Source: Aphanomyces cochlioides
Taxonomy: Eukaryota; Oomycota; Saprolegniomycetes; Saprolegniales; Verrucalvaceae
Length of the DNA stretch: 64,000 nt
NCBI GenBank assembly: GCA_019828595.1
Contig: JAHQRK010000043.1
Span: 62,001 to 126,000 of the forward strand
Direction of reading: 5' to 3'
Under the pieces are notes generated by a model. The model searched no databases. It was not told the DNA's origin and worked only from the letters and a program-made list of their open reading frames with translations. Of this stretch, positions 29,649 to 39,289 are shown in pieces. Both the position numbers and the translations under genes were made by a program. Numbering within the stretch: position 1 is the stretch's first letter; every line of letters begins with the position of its first letter.

Positions 29649-29677
29649 AGTGGAGAAAAAGTGGCATCGAGATGCAT
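27026..29677 (-). CDS. LINE ORF1, 5'-truncated and fused to a satellite-derived start
   Basis: The native ORF1 frame is open from its normal stop to the truncation at 29648. It then continues into the satellite, where an in-frame ATG at 29677 would add MHLDATFSPL before the native residues. The first native ATG (MPALEATRAPP) is at 29638 and would give 870 aa. The acidic segments, the central region and the C-terminal region are retained, and about 140 N-terminal residues of the 1012-aa form are lost. Whether it is expressed depends on a promoter in the satellite, which is not shown. Confidence 0.6.
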   Translation of the reverse strand: MHLDATFSPLTGSMPALEATRAPPMGTPCGSVYFPPGASSEGRGRYPDLGSRRSNGVPQSPCCGDGMDSPSTPVTGGLAPAFLVTNGTEPAATNRVAPCAEPPRTGEEEEKSQEDVDMVSGDAEGKDSTETEALTDEGNTQIHSEVDGSGDINGQAKSCDTPGEVIHEEQSTNNDNDQSNQDIVDKSVAQGNGAVDPPTAADKIQGDQEQQNAEKANPWTQKAPGKDSASSKKDSKQGNAPKGAKHRNTGAHAIADDDIARCEAMADTFYKDSGDMDAFIENILLTPQSQVYELTVKLGEAYKDWSEKVICDQFVKENPGSLWGSKFPNILIHKKNPQTIVISSYNLSTCVEMGGTTFRLGGKDFLVPKYSRYGNNYYVTFNKVSHPSMAKAIVKKMAALTKSVIAAFNPTAGQNIKSPHLRVIFKSSAPPAVLVPKSGDALREITITDPSGQPFVVVFQHKIAALNKTLPPSIVSRRAEAKAEKAKAKAAKAAAKSPPSGEKEPEHDGDDHDQDPGTNAEGKADSTEASEDGQDEQPQPTAPSHGSDVDMSGDSDPPNNNGQDKQQEDVEMSTNESPALAPPSEQPKNSLDLQLVTGYRSGPAPKRTLPSSPRLDPLPTSNRFHILEEDDVELSFEDFAVPRIVLEDSSAPRPKKTKGKAKKQRLNKSAAAHLELAKKIIRDKKVEGSITECQRILRDDPQLVAHAMYAQDEDLSLFQSLVATKTIERKMALLKAQGKPHNYKHHVNFMAQYKIHPSEILEELTTDIPEIKRILFALATIDLFLSNRAPDLYTNSEALTVLLNQEATRLPDTNCLTDWSLFALIENFSDNLEKFTLPAPVLSAISMLKSITNNYHIDELCSKAHHSMNADEIDPLDLEDDQL

Positions 29678-31904
29678 TTTGTGGGGTATGATTGGGACTA
29701 TCGCGTGTTGATTTCGGACCAAGTTGATGCTTGGTCGTCCACCACACGAGCATGACACCTTTCAAACATGCCAGACGTGGCGAGTGGGTATCTCGATGGG
29801 GTCGAGATGTGCATGTGGCACGTGGGTACCAAAAGTGGAGAAAAAGTGGCATCGAGATGCATTTTGTGGGGTATGATTGGGACTATCGCGTGTTGATTTC
29901 GGACCAAGTTGATGCTTGGTCGTCCACCACACGAGCATGACACCTTTCAAACATGCCAGACGTGGCGAGTGGGTATCTCGATGGGGTCGAGATGTGCATG
30001 TGGCACGTGGGTACCAAAAGTGGAGAAAAAGTGGCATCGAGATGCATTTTGTGGGGTATGATTGGGACTATCGCGTGTTGATTTCGGACCAAGTTGATGC
30101 TTGGTCGTCCACCACACGAGCATGACACCTTTCAAACATGCCAGACGTGGCGAGTGGGTATCTCGATGGGGTCGAGATGTGCATGTGGCACGTGGGTACC
30201 AAAAGTGGAGAAAAAGTGGCATCGAGATGCATTTTGTGGGGTATGATTGGGACTATCGCGTGTTGATTTCGGACCAAGTTGATGCTTGGTCGTCCACCAC
30301 ACGAGCATGACACCTTTCAAACATGCCAGACGTGGCGAGTGGGTATCTCGATGGGGTCGAGATGTGCATGTGGCACGTGGGTACCAAAAGTGGAGAAAAA
30401 GTGGCATCGAGATGCATTTTGTGGGGTATGATTGGGACTATCGCGTGTTGATTTCGGACCAAGTTGATGCTTGGTCGTCCACCACACGAGCATGACACCT
30501 TTCAAACATGCCAGACGTGGCGAGTGGGTATCTCGATGGGGTCGAGATGTGCATGTGGCACGTGGGTACCAAAAGTGGAGAAAAAGTGGCATCGAGATGC
30601 ATTTTGTGGGGTATGATTGGGACTATCGCGTGTTGATTTCGGACCAAGTTGATGCTTGGTCGTCCACCACACGAGCATGACACCTTTCAAACATGCCAGA
30701 CGTGGCGAGTGGGTATCTCGATGGGGTCGAGATGTGCATGTGGCACGTGGGTACCAAAAGTGGAGAAAAAGTGGCATCGAGATGCATTTTGTGGGGTATG
30801 ATTGGGACTATCGCGTGTTGATTTCGGACCAAGTTGATGCTTGGTCGTCCACCACACGAGCATGACACCTTTCAAACATGCCAGACGTGGCGAGTGGGTA
30901 TCTCGATGGGGTCGAGATGTGCATGTGGCACGTGGGTACCAAAAGTGGAGAAAAAGTGGCATCGAGATGCATTTTGTGGGGTATGATTGGGACTATCGCG
31001 TGTTGATTTCGGACCAAGTTGATGCTTGGTCGTCCACCACACGAGCATGACACCTTTCAAACATGCCAGACGTGGCGAGTGGGTATCTCGATGGGGTCGA
31101 GATGTGCATGTGGCACGTGGGTACCAAAAGTGGAGAAAAAGTGGCATCGAGATGCATTTTGTGGGGTATGATTGGGACTATCGCGTGTTGATTTCGGACC
31201 AAGTTGATGCTTGGTCGTCCACCACACGAGCATGACACCTTTCAAACATGCCAGACGTGGCGAGTGGGTATCTCGATGGGGTCGAGATGTGCATGTGGCA
31301 CGTGGGTACCAAAAGTGGAGAAAAAGTGGCATCGAGATGCATTTTGTGGGGTATGATTGGGACTATCGCGTGTTGATTTCGGACCAAGTTGATGCTTGGT
31401 CGTCCACCACACGAGCATGACACCTTTCAAACATGCCAGACGTGGCGAGTGGGTATCTCGATGGGGTCGAGATGTGCATGTGGCACGTGGGTACCAAAAG
31501 TGGAGAAAAAGTGGCATCGAGATGCATTTTGTGGGGTATGATTGGGACTATCGCGTGTTGATTTCGGACCAAGTTGATGCTTGGTCGTCCACCACACGAG
31601 CATGACACCTTTCAAACATGCCAGACGTGGCGAGTGGGTATCTCGATGGGGTCGAGATGTGCATGTGGCACGTGGGTACCAAAAGTGGAGAAAAAGTGGC
31701 ATCGAGATGCATTTTGTGGGGTATGATTGGGACTATCGCGTGTTGATTTCGGACCAAGTTGATGCTTGGTCGTCCACCACACGAGCATGACACCTTTCAA
31801 ACATGCCAGACGTGGCGAGTGGGTATCTCGATGGGGTCGAGATGTGCATGTGGCACGTGGGTACCAAAAGTGGAGATAAAGTGGCATCGAGATGCATTTT
31901 GTGG
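29649..31904. repeat. 185-bp satellite, 12 units plus 36 bp
   Basis: A 2256-bp satellite array between D and E (12 x 185 + 36). It starts with the right target duplication of D. The last unit has an A-to-T change (GAGATAAAG at 31873-31881), the same variant that recurs three times in the array at 39290-45226. Confidence 0.95.
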
Positions 31905-32050
31905 TTAAATGAGTTGTATTAACCTTATTTTTGAGCAAAGGCCCTAATGACTTACTAATTTGCCTCGTACTGTATAAATAGAACTTGGAAAACAGAATAT
32001 GGCAAAGTGGTCATTGAACAGGATATGAAGTGGTGAGCCGTCATGCTCAC

Positions 32051-35000
32051 TCATGAAACGACGCTGTCAGGAATGATGTGTTGACGTAACCAGGGGTCCG
32101 AAGATAGATGCTTGAGCACATTGAATACCTTGGTGTATCCCTTCTTGAGAGGGAGATCAACCAGGAGCTGTTGTAGATGTAGCTTGATCAAAGAGGCAGC
32201 ATGAATGGCAACTTCCATCGGACTCTTCGCTGTGAGGTCGGGTCGAAAGGTGCGATCGGCACGTTGGAGCCATATTTGATAATACACGCAGGCTCGGACA
32301 ATCGGCCAGATCTTCAGATAGCCACGGATGTAGTATCCATCGGACGGCTTGGGCGTCTCGTAGAACATTTCCAGACACGTGGACGGAAAGGAACACTCGA
32401 GCAGTCGCTGGATTGTCTTGAAGAAATACCAAACAGATTGACCATATCCACAAGAGAACAGGAAATGCTCGTACGTCTCATTGACACGACAGAAGACACA
32501 CGTCGGCTTGGGGTCTTGGTACTGAAACAGATATTGCATGGCGTTGGCGCGGAGAAGGGTCTTGAAAATGAACTCTCCATATCGAGGGAGAATGTGGTCG
32601 GGTTGGAGGAAGGCGGCAAGTTGGGTAAGGCGCTTGGGGTCTTCGTAAAAGTTGGATGGCAGGTTGAGATGCTTGGTAGGAAGAATGGACGAGCTGACAG
32701 CTGGAGAAGCTCTGATCTTAGCCGATTTCGAAGTCGCAAGCGCCAACAAGATCGGACTCGAGTCAGGGTGAATCATCCAGTGCCATTCCATCCATTCAGA
32801 GCTTGGCGTCGGCAAGTGGAACACGGGAGCATCCTCTTCAGAAACAATCTCAAACAATCGTGATAACTTGGTCACCAAGATTGAGATCCATTGTTTCGTT
32901 GGAGGGACAAAATTGGCTTGGCGGCAGGCACGGTTGATTTTGTCGAACAAGATCGAAGCTGGCCAAACTCGCTGACACGGAGTCAACAAATGCGACAACT
33001 TCGTGATGTGAAGCGAAGCCAATACATTGGCTTGGTCTTGCGTCGTCGATGTAGAGCACTGATCGTATAGGTCTTCGAGTCCAGGCAGATACGAGTTGTG
33101 CCAAAGGGGAACATCCAAAGATGAGATGTGATTTGGACAGCCGTACGGAGTCCAGCGGGATTCAAACCAGCTACTCAATAAGGCTTTCCACATTGGAGTG
33201 ATATTGGGATTCTTGTACAGTTGTCTGATGAATGCAGAAGAGCCATTTGCCAAGAGGAGATCGGGGGGAACCCCATGGATGAAAAGCCTTCTCGAGGAGA
33301 GTATAGCCCGGCGTAATCCAGGCGGACATGGCAGACTTGCGGGGTGGGGTGGTGATGGCTTGAATGCATCTGATCATGACAGAGCGGTTGTGTTGTTGCC
33401 ATAAAGCAAGTGCATGGTGCAGGCCTAAGCCACCGGACTTCTTCGGCATGAATAGGATCTCCTTTTTGATCAAACGGAGGCCATGGACAGAGGAGGATGG
33501 GTTGATTTCTTCACCATGCATAAATTGAAGCATGGCCTTGTCGATCTTTTTGGCCAGGTCTTTGTCGGCAGGGACAAAAGCCAGTTGGTACCATAACACA
33601 GGCAGACATATGCTGTGCAGGATAGTGACTTTTCCGGCCATGGTTCGAGCCTTGTAGAGCCACAAAGACAAGCGAGCCACAAACTTCTCAAACACGTAAT
33701 TGAAACGTGCCAATGGAGAAAGATTGGGCGCAACCAAGATACCAAGAGCCTTCACGGGACTGTCGGAAGTAACTTGTAGTGAGGCAAGGTTCCCATTCAA
33801 CTGGCTGTAGGTCAGAATTTGGGTCTTGTCTACGTTGAGTCGGAAACCCGACTTGTCGCAAAAGGTTTGAACCAATGCAAGCTGCCGGTGGAGGCACGTC
33901 TCATTTGCCGCATAGAGTTGCGAGTCGTCGGCAAAGTAACTCCCAGTGTGGTAGCGATCCCCACACTTGATGCCATAGTTGGAGTGTTGCCGTAGGAGTT
34001 GGCACATCGGTTCCAAAGCGATCACAAACAGAAGTGGCGACAGTGGATCACCTTGCAACACACCGCGTGAGATGTGAACTGGCTTGGACAAGAAGCCGTT
34101 CACCAAGATGCGAGACTTGCGGCCCGAGTACAGTACGCGAACCATGTCAACAAAGGTTTCGGGAAAGCCATAGTGACGGAGGACGCGGAGCAAGTACGCG
34201 TGGTCCACGCGATCAAAAGCTTTCTCAAAGTCAAGCAGTGCCACCATCGAGGACGGACTGTGTAGTTTGATGTGGTGCAGCATGTCATCCAGTCGTGCAA
34301 TATTGGTTTGGATATTGCTTCGACGGATAAAGCCTTGCTGGTCCGGGTGGATGATGTGTCGAATGTGGCGCTGGAGTCGATAAGCCAGAATACTCGTCAG
34401 GATTTTCACATCCGTGTTGAGTAGGCTAATGGGCCGATAGTTCTTGGCTTGTGACTTGGGGCCTTTCTTGTGCAGCAACACCAGCGTACTGACAAGTTGC
34501 ATGGGAGTCAAGCGAGGGTGAGAATGGAGCTGGTGTGTGAATAGCAGCTCCAATACCAACGACCACTTGTGAGGTGCAAGTTTGAGGACTTCGAATGGCA
34601 GAGCGTTGGGACCTGGCGCTGAGTTCGAACTGCTGTGTCGAATAGCATGATAGAACTCGTTGGCGCGCAAGGGAGCCGACAGCTCTTTCTGGGCTTGCTC
34701 TGGCAGTTGCTTGTGTCGAGTCAATGGGGTCAGAAATGACGACACTTCGTCTCCAGATCGCTGCACCTCGGGAGCTGCAAACAAGTCCTTGTAGTAGTCG
34801 ACCAGGACGTCAGACATGCCTTGTTGATTGGAGACAACATTTCCATTGACATCCACCAACTCTTTGAAGACTGTCTTCTTCAAGGGGGTAGGGACAGGGG
34901 ACATGAAGTGGAACTTGGACGAGCGCTCTGCTTTGTACAAGTGAAGTTGGAACGCCTGGTCTTGACGAAACTGCTTGTCTCGATCTTGCAGCTCGTGAAT

Positions 35001-36107
35001 TTGCTTTTGAAGGTCTCGCACTCGATCCACCAGCACTGCATCTTGACGCATGTTGGGGACTTGCAAAAGCGAAGCGATCTCGACAGCTAACTTCTTCAAC
35101 GGCAGACGTTGTTTCTCCAATCGTTGAGAATGGTATTCTTTGAGTTGGGAGCGGATATCATTGACCAGCATGTCGTAGGCCTTGGAGATATTGTGGAATG
35201 TTGGAGACTTGTCCAAAAATCGATCCAGACATCCATGAACAATCTCGGCCGCTCGTGGTAGACGAAGTAGCCAAGTTGGAGCTTTCCATGATCCAGAGCC
35301 ATGGCGCAATGTTTGACGCTTTGTGATGATACGACAAGCCACGTGGTCAGCCTGTGGAACGTGTGGCATGTGCGTCGCCTTCCAATGACGAAGACCCGCC
35401 AAGGTGGACGAACAAAAGATGTAGTCAAGTCGGTTGGTGAGTGTGGGACTTGTGAAGGTTCTTGCCACGGGGTTTTGACGGCGAAACAGATCCACCAGAG
35501 ACAAACTGTGCATCCATTGTTCCAGTTGAAGGGTGCCGGCCATGGTGGAGGTACTGGGTCTCAACGAATCCAAATCTTTGTTGAGAGTGCAGTTGAAATC
35601 GCCTCCAACAATGTGGAGCGCATGTGGAGGAAAGTCGCGTGGCAATTCTTCGAAGTAACTTGCTCGTTGTTGGAAGGCTGCCGGCGCATAGATATTGTGG
35701 AGAACGACTGTCAGTGGACCCAGAGTACATCGCACTTGTAGATAACGACCACGAAGCACTGGGTTGTCATGAGGGACTTGAGTGGCGTTCTTCAAAGGAG
35801 AGTGAGGATGTATCAACGTAGCCAGACCTCCAGTGGCTGGCGACGTGGATACTTCAGGGTAAATAGGCTCTTCAAAGAACAAAGAGCCTTCGTGGTTTGT
35901 GATGCGTTGCCAATGGAACGCAACACGGTCGTGGAGACTTGGCGTGCGGAAACGGGTTTCTTGGATAAAGGAAACGTCGTGAACACTTGATAGTTTGTCA
36001 AGGATGTACCGATGACTGTTGGAGAAGCCATTGGTGTTGAGGGAGATGATTTGTGGGTCCCAGTCCACGAGTTCAGTTGGGACATCGGAGAAGTTGTTGT
36101 CAATCAT
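32051..36107 (-). pseudogene. LINE ORF2, frameshifted (copy E)
   Basis: A 2-bp deletion (TCTC to TC, at 33261-33262) breaks ORF2 after about residue 949. The upstream piece (to 33171, about 978 aa) keeps the endonuclease and the whole RT with FADD. The downstream piece (32051-33253) holds the rest with the C-terminal zinc finger. A 3-bp duplication (CGTCGTCGATG near 33042) adds one Thr in STSTTQDQ. Copy G has the same 2-bp deletion but F does not. The truncated product might still be enzymatically active, but it would lack the finger. Confidence 0.85.
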
Positions 36108-36185
36108 CACGAGTACAGATGAAAATGAGTAGAATGGAGGGGTGAGAGGGGAGGTTGAAATGGATTGAAGCAGGGGATAGAAGCC

Positions 36186-39101
36186 TTAGAGTTGATCGTC
36201 CTCCAAATCGAGGGGATCAATTTCGTCGGCGTTCATGGAGTGGTGAGCTTTGCTGCAGAGCTCGTCGATGTGGTAATTGTTGGTGATGCTTTTGAGCATC
36301 GAGATGGCCGACAAGACGGGAGCCGGCAAAGTGAACTTCTCGAGATTGTCGCTGAAGTTTTCGATCAAAGCAAACAGCGACCAGTCCGTCAAGCAGTTGG
36401 TGTCAGGCAATCTTGTTGCTTCTTGGTTCAATAGAACAGTCAGTGCCTCCGAGTTTGTGTAGAGGTCTGTGGCCCGATTTGAGAGGAATAAGTCAATCGT
36501 AGCAAGTGCAAAGAGGATGCGCTTGATCTCTGGTATGTCCGTGGTCAATTCTTCCAAGATTTCTGACGGGTGAATCTTGTATTGAGCCATGAAGTTGACG
36601 TGATGTTTGTAGTTGTGAGGCTTGCCTTGAGCTTTTAACAAAGCCATCTTGCGCTCAATAGTCTTGGTTGCAACAAGTGACTGAAACAAACTGAGGTCTT
36701 CATCTTGTGCGTACATAGCATGTGCAACCAGCTGAGGGTCATCTCGCAAAATGCGTTGACATTCGGTGATACTGCCTTCGACTTTCTTATCTCGAATGAT
36801 CTTCTTCGCCAATTCGAGGTGGGCTGCAGCAGACTTGTTAAGTCGTTGTTTCTTCGCTTTGCCTTTGGTCTTTTTCGGGCGTGGCGCACTTGAATCTTCC
36901 AATACAATTCGAGGCACTGCAAAGTCTTCAAACGAGAGTTCCACGTCGTCTTCTTCGAGGATATGAAAACGGTTGGATGTCGGCAGGGGATCCAAACGTG
37001 GGGACGAAGGCAAAGTACGTTTTGGAGCTGGTCCAGACCGGTAGCCCGTTACCAATTGAAGGTCCAGCGAGTTCTTGGGCTGCTCACTTGGTGGAGCAAG
37101 AGCGGGCGATTCGTTGGTAGACATTTCCACATCTTCTTGTTGTTTGTCTTGTCCATTGTTGTTAGGGGGATCGCTGTCACCAGACATATCGACATCAGAG
37201 CCATGAGAAGGAGCTGTTGGCTGTGGTTGTTCATCTTGACGATCTCCAGATGCCTCAGTTGAGTCGGCCTCGCCTTCCGCATTTGTTCCAGGGTCTTGGT
37301 CATGATCGTCTCCATCATGTTCAGGTTCTTTTTCTCCTGACGGAGGAGATTTTGCCGCTGCCTTGGCCGCTTTTGCCTTCGCTTTTTCAGCCTTGGCCTC
37401 TGCACGTCGTGAAACAATCGACGGAGGCAATGTCTTGTTCAGAGCAGCGATCTTGTGCTGAAACACGACGACAAAAGGCTGACCCGACGGATCCGTAATG
37501 GTGATTTCGCGTAGTGCGTCGCCGGATTTTGGCACCAACACTGCTGGAGGCGCAGGCGACTTGAAAATGACTCTCAAATGCGGCGACTTGATGTTCTGAC
37601 CAGCAGTAGGGTTGAATGCTGCTATCACTGACTTGGTCAATGCAGCCATTTTCTTGACAATTGCCTTGGCCATCGAAGGGTGACTGACCTTGTTGAACGT
37701 AACATAGTAGTTGTTGCCATAACGCGAGTACTTGGGAACCAGGAAATCTTTGCCACCAAGTCGAAACGTTGTGCCTCCCATTTCCACGCACGTAGACAAG
37801 TTGTAACTTGAGATCACAATGGTCTGTGGGTTCTTCTTGTGGATCAAAATGTTCGGAAATTTGGAGCCCCATAACGAACCAGGATTTTCCTTGACAAATT
37901 GATCGCAGATGACTTTTTCGGACCAGTCCTTGTAGCCTTCGCCCAACTTGACTGTGAGCTCGTACACTTGGGACTGGGGAGTGAGCAAAATGTTTTCAAT
38001 GAAGGCGTCCATGTCACCAGAGTCTTTGTAGAATGCGTCCGCCATGGCCTCGCATCGCGCAATATCGTCATCGGCAATAGCATGAGCACCAGTGTTGCGG
38101 TGTTTTGCGCCTTTGGGAGCATTGCCTTGCTTGGAATCTTTCTTGGACGAAGCTGAATCCTTGCCGGGAGCCTTTTGCGTCCATGGATTGGCCTTTTCAG
38201 CGTTTTGTTGCTCTTGATCGCCTTGTATTTTGTCTGCCGCGGTAGGAGGATCAACAGCGCCATTTCCTTGAGCAACGGATTTGTCGACAATGTCTTGATT
38301 TGACTGGTCATTGTCATTGTTTGTCGATTGTTCCTCTTGAATAACTTCTCCAGGAGTATCACACGGCTTCGCTTGGCCGTTAATGTCGCCTGACCCATCA
38401 ACCTCCGAGTGAATTTGAGTATTTCCCTCGTCGGTTAAGGCCTCGGTTTCAGTAGAATCCTTCCCCTCGGCGTCTCCAGAGACCATATCCACGTCCTCTT
38501 GAGATTTTTCTTCTTCCTCTCCCGTTCTAGGAGGCTCAGCACAGGGGGCGACGCGGTTGGTGGCTGCTGGCTCAGTCCCATTGGTCACGAGAAAGGCCGG
38601 GGCCAGACCCCCAGTGACAGGGGTAGAAGGGGAATCCATGCCATCCCCGCAGCACGGTGACTGGGGTACACCATTGCTCCGGCGAGAACCCAAATCGGGA
38701 TACCGCCCCCGCCCCTCCGAAGAGGCCCCTGGGGGGAAGTAGACAGAACCGCAGGGTGTGCCCATAGGGGGGGCCCTCGTAGCCTCTAGGGCTGGCATGG
38801 ACCCCGTTTTCTCGCCGCCTTCACTGGGGATCGACTCCAATTGGAGTTCAGGGAAGCAGCCACCACAGGCACAAGGCCCCAGTGGTTCGCCCTCCTGAGT
38901 GAGGGTTTCGCTAGACAAGTTAACGACAGTGGTCTGGGGGTCAACCACTGACTGACCCACTGAGGTTGACCCCCCCTGGAACTCCGGCGAGTGGAGCACC
39001 AGGTGAAGCGCTGGGGGAGCGAGACGCAGATTGGTCTCCAGAGACGCTGTTGGGGTCGAACTCGACCTCCACTTCGGCCCTAGGGTTAGGTGTAGAGACA
39101 T
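36186..39101 (-). CDS. LINE ORF1 with altered N terminus (copy E)
   Basis: A 4-bp duplication (ACTGACTGACCC, around 38947-38958) shifts the frame near codon 93. The native start at 39228 now yields only 95 aa, ending in GSVSG. An ATG in another frame at 39101 (MSLHLTLGPKW) runs 50 codons and then enters the normal ORF1 frame at SVVDPQTT, giving a continuous 971-aa frame. All downstream modules are intact. Whether the 971-aa form is made is unknown. The same arrangement occurs in F. It could simply be a broken ORF1. Confidence 0.65.
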   Translation of the reverse strand: MSLHLTLGPKWRSSSTPTASLETNLRLAPPALHLVLHSPEFQGGSTSVGQSVVDPQTTVVNLSSETLTQEGEPLGPCACGGCFPELQLESIPSEGGEKTGSMPALEATRAPPMGTPCGSVYFPPGASSEGRGRYPDLGSRRSNGVPQSPCCGDGMDSPSTPVTGGLAPAFLVTNGTEPAATNRVAPCAEPPRTGEEEEKSQEDVDMVSGDAEGKDSTETEALTDEGNTQIHSEVDGSGDINGQAKPCDTPGEVIQEEQSTNNDNDQSNQDIVDKSVAQGNGAVDPPTAADKIQGDQEQQNAEKANPWTQKAPGKDSASSKKDSKQGNAPKGAKHRNTGAHAIADDDIARCEAMADAFYKDSGDMDAFIENILLTPQSQVYELTVKLGEGYKDWSEKVICDQFVKENPGSLWGSKFPNILIHKKNPQTIVISSYNLSTCVEMGGTTFRLGGKDFLVPKYSRYGNNYYVTFNKVSHPSMAKAIVKKMAALTKSVIAAFNPTAGQNIKSPHLRVIFKSPAPPAVLVPKSGDALREITITDPSGQPFVVVFQHKIAALNKTLPPSIVSRRAEAKAEKAKAKAAKAAAKSPPSGEKEPEHDGDDHDQDPGTNAEGEADSTEASGDRQDEQPQPTAPSHGSDVDMSGDSDPPNNNGQDKQQEDVEMSTNESPALAPPSEQPKNSLDLQLVTGYRSGPAPKRTLPSSPRLDPLPTSNRFHILEEDDVELSFEDFAVPRIVLEDSSAPRPKKTKGKAKKQRLNKSAAAHLELAKKIIRDKKVEGSITECQRILRDDPQLVAHAMYAQDEDLSLFQSLVATKTIERKMALLKAQGKPHNYKHHVNFMAQYKIHPSEILEELTTDIPEIKRILFALATIDLFLSNRATDLYTNSEALTVLLNQEATRLPDTNCLTDWSLFALIENFSDNLEKFTLPAPVLSAISMLKSITNNYHIDELCSKAHHSMNADEIDPLDLEDDQL

Positions 39102-39289
39102 TACTCACACCACTTCCGCCATCCTGATTGGACGACGAAAGTGGGTGAGGTGATACAATACCTGGAATGATGGTGACTCCGAGAGTGTTGGTCTCACGGA
39201 GCTCGGAACAGCTGTTGGCGTTGGACATTTTGAGCGCGGCGGCACTTGATAACTTCTTGACTTGAGGGGTACGAGGCAAATTCGGAAGT

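Larger units (their letters stand above)
31905..39289 (-). mobile_element. LINE copy E, full length but mosaic and mutated
   Basis: This copy is 7385 bp. Its flanks do not match. The 3' side sits after GCATTTTGTGG, as in C, and shares C's short stop-codon hairpin. The 5' side joins CATGTGGCACGTGG, as in F and G. Internal variants also mix: some are shared with B (GEADSTEASGDRQD), some with C, some with D (MRQDAVL), and a 4-bp duplication with F and G. Recombination or gene conversion between copies is the simplest explanation. Confidence 0.92.
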
